Shown one piece after another: positions 23,801 through 38,800 of a stretch of DNA of 64,000 bases. Each line of letters starts with the position of its first letter. Position 1 is the first letter of the stretch. The translations under genes and the position numbers were made by a program. The notes under the pieces are model-generated. The model had not been told where the DNA came from. It worked only from the letters and a program-made list of their open reading frames with translations, and did no database searches. Source of the stretch: Mansonella perstans (Eukaryota > Nematoda > Chromadorea > Rhabditida > Onchocercidae); contig JBAMDO010000021.1 of assembly GCA_037074765.1 (NCBI GenBank), positions 1 through 64,000 on the forward strand, in the 5' to 3' direction.

Positions 23801-26800
23801 ACAGTAGTGATAATGTGACAGTGATAGGAACAGTTTACAACGAATTAATAGCGACGAAATTAATAATAAAAGGGTCGAGAGGGTAAAAAGAGAGAAAGAG
23901 AAAGAGGGAAACAGTGAGTGTATGAATAAAATAATTCTGAATTTTTTCCAGATTCAATTTCTAATTCATCCCATATCCATTCTCCTTACCTTTTAATCAT
24001 TCAATTTACCTTTCCACTAATTTTTCCTTTTCTTTTTTCGCTAATAATCATAATGATTAAATTTACTCGGAAACAATAGAATTTTTCTAAATTAAATTAT
24101 GCAAATTACAAATAATTGCAATATTAATTGAACAACTAAAATGAGCTGAAAGATCAACACAATTCTTTTACAACTTCATTTAATAAATTTATTTAAATTT
24201 CTATTGAAACATTTTTTGTTTTATTTCAGTTCAAAAAAAAAAAAATAATTTTAGATTAATCATTCTTTTTAATGAGTTGCTGTTCCCAAGGATGAAATAA
24301 AAAATTAGCCTAACATTTAAATCCATAATTTATTTGAGCTTTTACCAGACGATTATTTTTAACTTCATCATGAATATTAAATAACAAATTTGAAATTTAA
24401 TTCCAGTCGGAATTCTAAATTCCTAATTAAATTCATTTGTTCACTTATGAATAAAACATCCATTTAAACGATGAAAGTAATTTCTTGTCCAAACTTTGAA
24501 ATAAACCAATAATTTAATTTTTTTAAATAAAATTTCTGAATTTGCACTTCTATATTTGAAATATGAATAATTCAATTCTTTACTCTTTTATGGGCTAACT
24601 TTTATATTTGTACTGATCTTCTATCTTATATGTGTATATATTTTAGACTATTATATTTTCTTCATGTCTTTTCATTTAAATTAGATAATACAGAGAAGTG
24701 AATTTAATTTAAAATTTTATTTCAATCAGATAAGATATAGAGAACATTTTAATATTCGAAGTTAAATAAATTAATAGAGACAACTAAAGCATTCATTGAT
24801 AATTTTTTTGCGGTACACAAGTTTTATTATTTTAGCATCCTACTGCGAAATTATACATTGCTGTGTAAAATATGCTTTTAAGAGCATCTTCAAATTTCAA
24901 TTTTCAAAGTTCGAAATTTTATTATTATCGACTGATATTATTAGTATCGACTGATACTTCTCTGGATGTTCCATCTTTGTTACCAAATCGAGAGATTACA
25001 GGAGAAAGCAGATAGTATGATAGCGGTAGCAGCGATACATCCTTACAATAACAACAACAACAACAACAACAACAAGAGCAGTAACAGCAACAGTAATACT
25101 TCGGATGTTGATAAACATAGCATAAAAATTACCGATGTAACTGATCAGGTGTCCTTACAATTTTTTTTTACAACTTTTTCTGGATTCTTCTGTGATATTT
25201 TATTCATTACTTTCGTACTTTCACTCATTCTATCTTGGTTACAAATCATTTAGAACTATGATCCTATTGGTTCAATCGATCGAATGTATTAATTCATTTT
25301 GTCATAACTGAACATTTTCAAGTGTTCACAGTCTGAAATCTATAGGAGTAATTCAGGATCAGAACAACCAATGTCATGAATTCAAAAGTTAAAAATATGA
25401 AAATTAAAAAAAAAAGCCAATTATAGTGTTTGGAAAAGGAAGCTGACGAAACTCAGGAGGGTAGTCTAATTGAATATTGCCGTATAGATCATCATGAAAA
25501 TGCAAAATATCAGCCACAAATATGCGTGGCTGAAAAAATTGTCCGGAAAACTACCTTGGGACATGACGATTTCGTCAAAATGGTATGCCAATCACATAAT
25601 TTCAACAATTCATTGTTTCATTTCATTTCAATTCATTCAAACAGATATGTCATTTGTTTCTATGTTCTAAAATGAAAATTTATGGAAGTTTTAATGCTTT
25701 TAGTTGGATTTTAATCAAATACAGCTTTTTTTGCTTAGTTCCAGAATACGTTATACAGTAATCTTCTCAGGGTTCAATTTTAAAATACAGTACTTTTGGG
25801 ATACAATATTTAGGATGCAGTGCTTTTAAGACACAGTTTAAGTTAACCTTAAAAGAGCTCAGCATTATGAGGAAATAGCATCTATTCTCTAATATTATGT
25901 ACGAAGAAAATCTTTAAATAAATTTATGAAGTTCATCCATAGAATGCATTACAGCTTGAAGTTTTGCAAAACATCGAATTAATTCAAAATTCTTCATTTC
26001 GAAAAAACAAAAAAAAAATGCCGCTAATTATTTTAACTTCAGAAAATAATAACTTGAATTTGACTAAGAGAGATTATTAGATGAAAGTTAATTGAAGTTA
26101 ATGAAAATTAATTATAGTTAACTAATAGTAGTAATCGTTGTACACCCATCACTTTTTAATATTTCAAGATTTTTGAGAATTTCTGGATTTGTTCCAGAGA
26201 AAAATCAGTAGACCATTTTTTATTAAGGTAAAAAAAGATTGAAGAATTTGTTTAGTTTCTGGAAAAATAATTTATCACTTGAAATTTTTGTTTGAAATTT
26301 CTCTTAAGAATTTCAGCTCTCCTAAATTTACACTTGAGAGCTTAAAAGAAAAAATTGTCACCTATAGGACACATTATTCTTATTTACTAAAATTTCTTTC
26401 CTTCTTTCTTTCTTTCTTCACAATTAATAATGGTGTTTCTAATAGATGACAATTTTTTCTTACGTGATTTTACCACATAATTGTAACCGAAAAACGCATT
26501 TTAAAATAACAAAGGAAGAGGGTAGCAATCGTTTATTATCGTTAATTGAATATTAAAAATTAATTTGCTTAAACATTTATGTTATTAATTTGTCGTTAAG
26601 ATGTAGTATTATCCATGTGCATTCATGCATGCATAAATTGTGTCTGTTGTGGGCAACTGTCGTAAAATTTCAATAACTCAACTCAAGAGCTAAATTTTAA
26701 GTAAGTTCCTATGGGACTATTTTACGCTATGCAATTATTTATTTTGTTCCACTTATCAACATTTTAATGGCACACTTATATAAAGCTTACCACTTTATCA

Positions 26801-29800
26801 ATATTTGTCCATTATTTAGATGATTGTTTGCTTTGATTTAAAGTTTAAATTTGATTCGTTAAAATTTATCAAAAATTCTACCAGAATCCATAAAATGCAA
26901 ATTGCAAATTTCTTTGAAATATTTTGTAATACTCTTTCTTTGTAATACTCATAGTACTCTCATTATATACATTTGCTACATATATTATCATATTTCAATT
27001 TTCTTTTAAAAAAAGGAATTTCAAATTATTTAGTAGAAATTTCATTTTATAAATTCTCATTTATTAATTCACTTCTTTTTCTCACTTACCAAATTCAGTG
27101 GAAGTAAATTCCGAATTTCACTTCGAATTGTGCTTCACCGAATTTCACTTCCTTTTCTCACTTATCAAAAAAACGGTGAATTTCGAATTGCGCTTTTTTT
27201 CTCGACTTATCAAATTCATGAAAGTAATGCAAAAGCATGTAAAAGAAAAAGACATCGCTTAATCGAGGAAGAAAAATTTTTCATTACTTCTATTAGTTGT
27301 GACAAATGAGCTTTCTAGAAATGCTAGTGATTATTTGAGAATACTATTTTCAATGAAATACTTTCATTTCCATTTTTTGCTTTCCAATTTTGTTTTGTGT
27401 TGATTGAAATTTATGAAAAAATTCAAAGGAATGTTAAAATGGGAATAATTTAGGAGAATGACAATTCGGGTGAGAGAATGAGTTAAATGAATTTAGTAGA
27501 ATGAGAGTTCCGGTGAGAGAATGGGTTATTGCTTGTCATTTGATGAAATCAGTATTTATGGCATATATTTATGCAACATTACCCATTCTTATAATATCGC
27601 AAGTGTTGCAAGCGTACTATAGAAATATTACATAACTATTCCTGATCTTAGTTTTACATTATTCAAATCTTTCTTCTCCAAATTAAAATTTGATTTATTG
27701 ACTTTTCTTCTTTCTTCTTTCATTTTGTGAACAATACTCGCTTCATTTTCAATCTTTAAATGCAGAAAATGATTATAGTAATTCACATATTACTTAATAT
27801 TGAACAAAAATACTGAAATATCTCAAAATAATAATTTATAAATTACTTTTTCTCAGTAGTATCATTTCAAAAAAAAAAGTTAAAATTTAATATAAATTAA
27901 TTTGATAGTTTTTTTTAAATTCCTATCAGTAATTTAACTTATCTTTTTTACCCTCCCATCAGCAAAGAATACATCCATTTGATAGAGCATGAATGAAAAC
28001 ATCAGCCAGTTAGATTCGCTCATTTTTTCAAAAAACTCTCTTATTATATCTCATGAAATTCTTTTTTGCCTGCACTTTAAAACTAACTTGCATCCATTTC
28101 TTCTTTTTTTTTTGTTTTTTCTCTCCCTCCCCCCATCCTTTCCCATCATTTCTTTGAATAAAGCAATACAAAATTTTATTTCATAAATTTAAAAAATTTG
28201 TAAATGGGGAAATTTTTCGATAAAATTTAGAAAAAATGAGTCAAATGCATTATTTGGCCATAAAAGGCAGACATGCAAACAAAAATATTTAACGTAAAAG
28301 AAAGCCAAATAATATTTATGTTAAAAATTAAGATTTTCAATGAATACTTTTTTTTGCTAAATCATTTTATAATTCGCTGTCCATTTGTTCCATTGAAATC
28401 TCGTGGGATTTTCAATTCAGTTAGTTGAGAGCCTGGAAAAAATACTTTCAGAAGGAAAATTTAATGCCAATTATAAACAAATGTCTCAAATGCTTCAATT
28501 AGACAAAATTTTTTTCTTTTTCTTAAATGAATTGAAATGGAATAAAAATTAATACCTTTGCTCATACATTTGTTTTGAGAAAATTATCGATTCAAAAAAA
28601 AAGTAAAAAACGATTGATAAATTAATTGATTGATTAAAATTAAAATTTAATTTTCATGTCAGATAAAAGTTTTGTTTTATCATTAACTTTGCCTTTTCCT
28701 TTTTACTTCTTTGCTTCTCTTACTATGAATTTGTTTATTTTACAAAAGAACCAGCAGCTCAGTAATGATATTTAAAGATAATTGCAAATTCTCGAGTGAA
28801 TTAAGTTTAAAACTGTGAATTAAGTTTAAAACTTCATCAAAATTTAATTTTCAAATTTAAATGTCCTACAAGTTTAATACCATGAAACTATTTCCATTCC
28901 TTTTAAGCACATACTAATCGCGCCAATCGCAAATGCAGGTCAAATTCATCATATTCAATCAGTTCATCTTCTATTTTGGAAATTACAAATCGTTGAGACG
29001 ATCTAAAATAAATTAGCTCATTTTATTGATTGATATAGTGAATTTTGATTTGTCGTATAAATTTCATTTCATGAGATAAATTGTTGTTGAAATGAGAAAA
29101 CAGTTTGTCTACAATTGACGTTTAACTTAAACGATTTATTTGAGTTTTGCAGTTTTCATCTTAATTTTGCAACTTTTTAAGTTATCGTTACAGTTTGCAA
29201 AAAAAAGAAATGTTTAAAATTAAATTTTAATTTTTAAATTATTTGATGAAAAATTATCAGAGAATTATATTCCTGAAGTATTTTTCAACTTGCAAATAAA
29301 TGAACGCGAAAAAAAAAAGCAAAAAACAATGGACTTTGAATATCTTCCTGAACTAACAATTTCCGAAATGTTTTCCGAATTACATTCAATCTATTTGTCT
29401 TCGGCGAATGAATTGATAATAAGAATGGAATGAATGGTTGATTTGTTTGTTGGATAATTTCAACGTATGTTCTTTACTATCACATTGTTATCGTTGTTGT
29501 TGCTGTTCGTTTATATTATTGTTGTTTATTGCGTTGTTTTTTTATATTATTACTGTCTGTTTATATTGTTATTTTTACTTGTTTATATTACTGTTTATGT
29601 TGTTGTTATTTGTTTATATTGTTGTTGTCTGTTTAAGTTGTTGTTATTTGTTGTTTGTTTGTATTGTTTCTGTTTGCTGTTATTGTTGTTATTATTATTG
29701 CTATTGTCAAAAGAAATGATTAAAATTTTAGAGAACAGAAAATGTTGAAATTTTATTTTTTTATTAGTTAAAAATGATGATTAAAATTTCTCAGTGTTCG

Positions 29801-32800
29801 AAAAACTACTGTTATTTTTGAGTATTTAAAAAATCATTGGAAATTAACTAAAATTACTTGTAGAAATATTAGTAAACAATATACTTCTTTTTCTTCCAGA
29901 AACTAGCAATTGCACGCTGTTATTATCATTATTTTAAGTTTATTAAAATTTATCAATTAATTTGAAGCATACTGGTTACTTCGATAAATGTGAAATGTTT
30001 TTTCAATAAAACGGAAAGAAAGGTTGATGAATTCGGAAAACAGGATGAAAAGAATTGAAGGCATGATTGGATGAACATTTTGCAAAAAGAATCGCATTTG
30101 CTGAGATATAACAAAAAACGAAAAAGATAAAAAAATGAGAAATTGACCAAAAAAACATAGAAGTATAAAATGAGAGATATAAATGAGACATCAAAGTTCG
30201 AATTAAACTTTAATTGACAGAGACAATTTCCGCATTATTTATTAATCTTATATAAAAAATTTGCGGTCTAACCATGAACAATTGTGATATTTTTTTTCAT
30301 TCAGCTTCTCTTAGATTCTCTATTGCAATTTTCTCCTCTCTCCCTGCCTCTCTTTTTTTTTAAATTTTTTAATTGTTAATAAAAAGTTTTTACAGGATAT
30401 GTCATTGGAGCAGCAGTATGGAATGTTGCTAAACAGCAAAAATGTTGAGGATATTACTCCGGGAAAACCTTGCCGAACGGTGAATTGCAAATGTATTGGT
30501 TTCAAGCCACATCTCTGGAGGTTTGTCGTTTAGTCTTCAATTTTTCTGAATCCCTAAACGAACCATTCGAGTTCAGTTTTTCAATTTAACATTGACATTG
30601 TCCTGTTTCAAATATTGACTTGACTATTTATTTTCATCTATTTCTTTTCTGAGTCTCTAAATAGTTTATTCGGATTCAGGTTTTTCAGTTAAACACATTG
30701 GCTTTGTTGTTTTATTTGAAGTGTTAACTTTCTCGGATTGGATTAAATTGAGCTATAATTAATTAATTTACAGCTAATTACTCTAAGTTACAGCTTAATT
30801 TTGTTGTCTTTTTATTTCATTGCTTTTTCAGTTGAAAAAAATCATTCGAATTGTTCAGAATCTTACACTATTTAGTGCAAAATTTAGAGAAATCTTAAAA
30901 AATTTAGATTTAAATAAAATTTTAATAAATCAAAAATATTAATTTTGTCTGTAAAAAATTAAAAATAACTACATTTAATTTTTTTCTTTGCAATTATAAA
31001 ACATTTCGTTATTGAACATGTTTGAGAAAAAAAAATGAATTTATTGTAGAAATCACTGCAAAAGTTTACTGTAAAAATTTATTAATTCTCTTTTCTTATT
31101 GGTGTTTTTTTTATAAATGAACTATGATGATAAATGAGCTGCTTACTATTTGCTATTCAGAATGAAATAAATCTAAAAGCATTTCAATTTTAGGCTTTCA
31201 AATTTACAATATACATATAATATGACGAGTTAAGGATATCTTACTGAGCGATTTATTATCTGATTATTCGAGCTAATGAAGAAATGGCATGCACTTGCGC
31301 AAAATTTATGTCTTTTATCCATAATAGTTAAAAGCATTCCTTAGGCCAAGTTAATTAAAGTTTCCCAGAATATTTCACCGTTTACATTCACTCAATTTTT
31401 TTGTTTTTCTTTTCAAATAAATATGCTAGCAAATTTTTTTTTCATTTAAATTTGTTAGCAATTTTTTTTTTTCAAACTAAATTTATTAGTCTCATTAGTT
31501 AAAATAAATCTCAAGAGATAAGTCTAAAAGTTCCTTTTTTGTTCTCTTTTTTCTGTCATTTCACTTTTGTAATGTCTAAAGCTCGGTACTGTTCTCTCTA
31601 ACATTCTTCCAAAATTTCATTTGCAGCTTTAAGTAAAGTTTTAAATAATTTTTCGTGAAGTATTCTCTAATGATATTGCTATTTATGGAGTACGGTAATG
31701 AAAGAATGGAAAGTGTGATGTGATTATACCGTCAACGATATTTCGTTGTTGTTTTATTCTTTTTTTTTGCTCCTTCTTTCAAGTTTTTCATTTTAAATTT
31801 ATGAATAATGCTTTGAAATTTGCATTTTGCTCTCCTATAATATGAAAAGTAGAAGTAATGGATTTTTATTCTGGCTAACATTCTTGCAGTTAATAAATAT
31901 AAAAATGAAAAGTATGGAATAATTCAAACTTTATCTCGTAAAAATTTTTAAAGAAAGTAATTTGTGCAAAGAAAGAAAAATTCAAAAATATTTTCAAATT
32001 TTTCAAAATTATTTCAATTAAAAGAATGTGGAGCTTTTTTTCCCCATAACATATTGGTTGTTTCTTTCAAATTAAAAATTTGAACTTGAAATTTAATATT
32101 TTTTTTTCAAGAAAAAATATTAAAAAAAGATAAAAAATAATATTTAAGAGAAAAAAATAAACTAAAATAATTAGTATATTTTTTTTTCCGCTTGTTAATT
32201 TAATTTACTGTATTCTTTATTGGAAATATCTTGATGAGATGAATAAATTGTCACGTAATTGTCAACAAAACATGAATTACTTTTGAACATGTCATGCATC
32301 TATTATTGAATTTTTTTTTTTCCAAATCCTCATTTCACTGGGGAATCTTATTGGATCTTTTTGATAATACGACGAATGAAAGTTCATCTAGTACTATTTC
32401 ATTTCCTTAAATGTTTTTCTTTTTTCTTTCAATTTTAATGCTTGAATAATTTACTAACCAAATGCTGTCATCAACTAAATCCGTAAATCGATTTCACTTT
32501 TTTTCTATTGAAAATTAATTGAAGAAAAACAAAACAAAAAAGAAAAACATCAAAATTTACAAATTCGTCAATTGCAAAAAGAATTTCAAATCAATTAATT
32601 TTTCTATTTAAAAATTAAATTTTTTATATTGAAAATGGATTTAAAAAAAAAAAAACTTTTTTTAACCTATTAATTTCCAACGTATTGAATATATCATAAA
32701 AATAAATTGATTAAATGTTCCATTCATACTTTCATCAATCGATTCTAATAATTTGATTCAATAGCCAGTTAATAATTTTAACGAAATGACTACAATGGTC

Positions 32801-35800
32801 TCGGCAAGGAAGCTGGGCCAAAGGAAAGGCAAAAGCCTCGAAATTAGCTTGGTTTACTTTTTGCTAACGCAATGCTGCAATTGATTTAATGCTTTATTGC
32901 ACACGCACATACAGAAACCCACACATACACACATGCACACACACCACACACACATATACATATACATACATACATACATACAAACATTGTCTAGTTTTCT
33001 ATCAGTTCAAGCACTTTTTAGGCTCATTTCTTTTTATGTCCTTAAAATCTCAATATTAGCTTAAAACCAATGCACTCATAAATGATACATACAAATGATA
33101 ATAATATGATATGCATGCAAAAATGCATGCGCATAAATAAACATGCATAATTGAAATTCCAGCAGCTGTTGAATTTTTGCAAAATTTGGGCAAAATTAAT
33201 AATTTACTACACTCTTTGCGTTCGGAAAATTCCATCTTTGAAATTCTTGATGAAATTAAAAAAATTTTAACAAAATTTCATTTTGCTTAGCGATAGATGA
33301 TAATCTGGTGAACTTTATGAAATTTCAAAACTTCGATTTTTTCCTTACTTTCATTTAAATAATATTGCTAATAATAGTTTTAGAAATTATTTCATTTCCA
33401 AAGCTCTAATGATTGGCACCAAAAAAAGAAATTTTTGTTAATTTCTTACTTTTGAATTTCTTTCTTTAACTCTGCAAAATTTTGCTTATCTTTCATGACT
33501 TTTTTTGTACAGAAAACGGTAATTAAGAATTTAAATTTTCACACAAGTTGCACTCAGTTTCAGAAAAAAAATTTAATCAAAATTCGAATTCACAAAAAAA
33601 AAAAAAAATTTGAAAAATTTGAAGCATTCGTGTTTTTTTTTTAATCCTAACTAATAACTTAATCTAACTAATAACATCATAGCTATTCTAAAATTTTTCT
33701 AACGCTAAAATAAAATTGTTAAAATATAAGTAATAATTTAGCTAAACAACGTTTTGCTACGGATGCTGTTGTTGTTGCTTTCAAAATTTCAAAAATTATT
33801 GTTGTTGCAGGCAGAAGCAATAGGAGCAACAACAACAACAACAACAGCAACAATAACAACAACAACAACAACAATAACATTAGAATTTAAATATCACATT
33901 TGACATATTGCAACATTTTTTTTATTGCTTAACAGAAAACTCTTCTTAACTGCTTACAGATTGCTTTCATTCTGGATTGCATCATTAGAAATCCAGATGT
34001 TGCTCCTGTCTTTCAGCTTCTACTTAATATTCACATCCTTAATTTAATTATAGAACAAAATTCATTTCTAAGTCAAAGCTTATTCGTCATTTATCACCAG
34101 TGCTTGCAGCCAATGTTTTCCGACGTTGCCGTGTATGTTTTTCATTTCATTACTTTAGCAATGTTTAAAGCAAAAAAAAATTTTTTAAATTATTTTTCCT
34201 GATTCTCTTCAGAAAAAAAACTTTCTGAAAACTTTGGAATAAGTTTTTTTATATGTTTTATCTGAAATAATTGTTTTCAAGCATGAAAATACTCTGGATC
34301 AAAAGAAACAAAAAACTGTAATTAATAATAATTTCGATAGTTTGAAATTTATAGCTCACTTCTAAGCTCTTAGCTCTTTTTTCATTGATAAACTGTCGAC
34401 TTGTCTCACGGGACATTTTTTCTTGTTTTTCAAACGCAAAATTTTTTAAAAAATGTCAAAATATGATAAAGGATTGAATGAAGGGGAAAAAAATGATGTA
34501 AAATAGGTATACTGCTAGTAATGTTTAGATTATTGCAAACAAACTGTAGGAGTTGATAATGCAAGTATTACTCTAGTGATAAGGTAGATCATATATTCCA
34601 GTGATAGGATATATATTCCGATGATAATACAGTAGTCTATTCCGGAGATAGAATATATACTTGGATAATTATGCGTTATAGTGATGGGATGTATATTCCG
34701 GTGATAATACGATATTCTGATAATTATATGTTATAGTGATAGGATATATATTCGCTAATATATATCCTATCACGGAATATATATTGATGGGATATATATT
34801 TCAATGATAATATAAAAGTATATTCCGGTGATAGAATGTAGAATGATAGAATCCAGAATTTATATTAGATTATCATCAGGATATATATTCCGATAATTAC
34901 ACATCATAATAATAGGATATATATTGTGATGATAATATAATAGTACATTCGTCAATGGGATATATTCTGATAATTATATGTCATAGGAACTAGCTGTATA
35001 ATTTAGTTTTCATTTATGCTAATAATATGTTAATGAAGTTTTTCGGTATGATTGAAATGCTACGCATTCACATTGATTTTCCTTCGTTTTCTAATGAAGT
35101 TTATTCGTTTTACTCTTTAGTATTTTAACATTTTATTCAATTGGAAACAAAATTTAACAATTTCGAAATAAATTTTAAATTTTAATTCTTACCTAAAATT
35201 AGTACCAAAGTTTCGTTTTTTTCCTTTATCAAAATACCACGAAATATTTGCTTCATAGAAATCATTTGTAATGAATTTGAAGCTTTATCTTTACACTCTA
35301 GGAGCTGTTCAATTCAAAAACCTCGTTTTTTCTCCATTTTGATTACAATTTTTTATATTTAAATTTAGCAATCAATTTAAAATTTCGAAAAATAAATGTT
35401 TATTATCAGTTCAGTTTTTTCCTTTTTGAAATAAATTTATAATAGTAGTGGAGAAATAAATTTATTTTGAAATCTGTTTCTAGAAAATTTTGAAATAGTT
35501 TAAAATTTATTTTGAATAAAATAACACATATTGCCATTGAAAGCTTTTATCGATTATTTCAATAAATATAAATAACACTGAAAAATTTTTTTTGTGTTTA
35601 AAAATGAAACAAATGCGCAAACATTTCTGTTTAGCTACAAATTGTCTTAATTAATTAATCATATCGTTATTCAATTCCAATCTTCTGCAAGCTTCAAGTT
35701 AATATAAATCCAATGCTAATTAAATTCAATATACAAAATGTTGCTTCTTTTCTAAGTTTGGTTTGGGTCATAAACATTCATTTTTGGACTTTGAAATTTT

Positions 35801-38800
35801 CTAAAATTCATTTTCCATGATTTCAGCTGTTTTTAGAATCAATAAATAAAGTAAGCAAGCATAGGTTTGTTTTTTTAATGTACAACTTTGCTACTAATAA
35901 AATTTGAAAAATTTTTAGAGAACCGAAATATATTTTTTCAATATTTTTAATTTATGCATTCAGGGCACAAAAAAAGCCCTCTATTTACGAATCATTTCTT
36001 GAATTTCAAATGTATGCATTTCATTGCTAGAATTTAAATATTTCCAGCTCGCTCCGTTTAGCTCAATCAAAGCGATTTGATATTTGAGATATTCGAGATG
36101 TGTGTTAGGCCTATAAAACAGGCATAATTAGCCTGCCCAAATCACACAACATTTTACTACACATTTTATTACATTTCTTATCATCCATATTGTGGTGGTA
36201 AGAAAGGCTTATTTTTTTCTTTACTTTGTAAGTAGCAGCGATATTCTTTTGATATTCATAAATGCTTCAGTGATTTTATACGAATTAATTTACATTCAAA
36301 TCTCATTTCAGTTTCTTTTTCTTCAAAAAAATTTAATTGTAATTTTCTTTTTTTTAATTTTTTTCCAAAATTTCTTTCTTTTTTTTCAGTGAAAAAAACT
36401 CCGAATATCTCTGTAAATTTCTTTTCTTCTTTTCGTTTTTGTTTTTGTAGCTAAGAGAAAAAAAAACAACTCGTGAGAAAAAAGGTAAAAGAACTGAAAT
36501 TTTTAATTTTATTATTTTCTTAATTTTATTATTCTTTAAATTTTATTGTTTTTATTATTAAATTTTAATTTTATTATTGCCTTTCGGATATTCTTACAAA
36601 TTATTTGCAAGTAATTTTTTTCATTTATTCACTTTCAGAAAAAAGCACTAATTAAAACAAATTAACAAAATCAAATTTTTCAAATAGAATTATTTTTAAT
36701 TCTTTCATTAACTCTTTCAGATAGCATTTTTTTCTGGCCTAGACTAAAATTGGATTTTCAAACAAATATTACGTTTAGAAATTTTTATCAAAAGTCTTCT
36801 TTTCCTTTCCGGAAATTACTTCTCACTTCAATTAAATCTAAAAAACTTCTGCTTTTCCAATATCCTTTTACGGATTTAAGGGTGTGAACAATTTCACTTT
36901 TAAACTTTTACGGATCCGAAGTTGTAAGCAATTTCACTTTTAACCTTTTGCGGATCCAAAAGTATGAGCAATTTCATTTTTAACTTTTTACGGTCCAAAA
37001 ATGTGAGCTATTTCATTTTTAACCTTCTATGAATCCGAAGGTGTAAGCAGTTTCACTTCTAACCTTTTACGGATCCAAAGGTGTGAGAATTTCACTCTTT
37101 TAACCAAAGGTGTGAGCAATTTTACTTTTAACCTTTTAAGGACCCGAAGGTGTGAGCAATTTCACTTTGACGGTTCTTTTTTTGTCAAAATAAGGAACGA
37201 ATATTGACATCTGTTCCAGGAAGGTATGCGTCCACTGCAAGTGCAATCGTACTGATCACGAAACAGATTCACGTAATCGCAATCTTACTGCTTCTAAACG
37301 TATCGGAATTTCTCGAGGTTTTTTTTTTCTTCCATTTTGTCCAAGAGATTATATTTTTCATCATACTGACTTTAAGCATATTAGCTAAATATGTGTATGT
37401 GTCTGTACATGTATGTGTATTATGTATGTGTTTTTCTTTATCATTTATGAAATATACGACAACAATTCTCTAAAGATAACAAAAGCAAAAAAAAAAATTT
37501 TTGTTTACTTTAAACGATGAGATTTTTAAATTTCTCTAAATTCAAATTTTATAATTCAAAGATGAACCATGGTATGCTTACGATATAACTTTACAGACTC
37601 CAAAAAATGATTATGGTATTATTAGACTAAAGAGAACTTCGGTAAATTTAGTGAATATTTATAATTGGATCAATACATGATATTTTTTTCAAGAGATTAT
37701 CAAAATCATTAAATTAAATTAATTTAAAATATATCAATTATATGTTTGCTTGTTGCTCAAGGAAAAAAATGAACGATATTTATTTAATTAAATTTTAACA
37801 AAAAATTTTGTACAGATTTACTTAATTATATTTTCTAATCAATTATTGCTAATTCGTTTTTTATTAATGCGATTGGCGGTGTGATTATTAAATAATTTCA
37901 AGAATATATGGAAAGACATTTTCATTTCCTCATGCATTTCTTATCCAATGACAATTTTTGTAATTTCAATCATTAAATTTTAATTTCAGATAAAATGTCA
38001 TCGACGGTAGTATCGGATTTGCCCGGTTCTGCAGGTCATGGTTACTCCTGGGTACCACCAGGACTTACTCGTCTTAAGGTTTGCACTGAAATTTTATACT
38101 AAGTATATGCTAAATGTTATGTTAGGAATAAAGGATTATAAATAAAAATACATGAAAACCGTTAAATGATATTTTATATTAATTTAATTTAAGGTAACAA
38201 TATACGGTCCGTTAAATGTATCATTTATATTAATTTTAGGTGGAAGAATATATGGCACAACTGCCAAATCATTTAGTTCCACGGGTGAATAGTAAAGGTG
38301 AAAAGTTTCGTGAAAAACAACTGATGACACAGGTTAAATCATATCTGTTTCAATTTAAATTCTTCAAAATTCTCGCTCTCTGTTTATTTATATACGTATT
38401 TACAAATAAATTGAAATTATAAATGTTCCAAAATACTTATTATGGAAAGTGTCAAGTTATTGTTGAAGTTAATGTTTCAGTTACCGCAACAGGACTTATC
38501 ATTAGCATACTGTAAACATCTTTCAAATAATATTGAAAAGAAACTTTATGAAGAATTTATTAATGCAAGAAATGAAATCGCTTTGGACATTGGTTTCGTC
38601 TGCCCATTCATTCCAGATCCAATGGTCATTTTCATATTAATTACATGGTTTTTTTTGTTTATCTTTCATTAATGTGCAAAAAATTTGAATGTTAAAGTAA
38701 AAGTTAATAGTTGCGCATTTTTTACTTTTTCTTCCAATTTCATTAGTTATTTTGTCCAATGCTTTCTTTCCAACTACGTAAATAATTCAAAAACTTTTAA

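Larger units (their letters stand above)
17825..25001 (+). other. lim-9 intron 1 (about 7.2 kb)
   Basis: Long AT-rich intron. It contains a 'gatcatattgatagtcat'-type minisatellite (19230-19412), a 300-bp direct duplication (22810-23410) and a candidate antisense mini-gene (18690-19048). Other open frames, for example 19583-20165, 20837-21049, 22086-22328 and 22615-22863, are AT-rich chance frames without splice or start context. Confidence 0.6.
30521..37219 (+). other. lim-9 intron 4 (about 6.7 kb)
   Basis: No firmly supported exon. Contains CA/CATA simple repeats (32900-32990), a triplet inverted repeat (33767-33876), an ATATATTCC minisatellite with a 17-bp hairpin (34560-34990), a 44-bp minisatellite (36862-37171), and an open stretch at 33937-34203 preceded by 'cttacag' whose status is unclear. 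Confidence 0.6.

Noticed and set aside
29438..29748. Two overlapping long frames rich in V, L, C and Y
   Set aside because: Both are translations of a TTG-type satellite.
32786..32887. GC-richer 33-codon frame in lim-9 intron 4
   Set aside because: No splice or start context and no recognised family; kept only as a composition anomaly.
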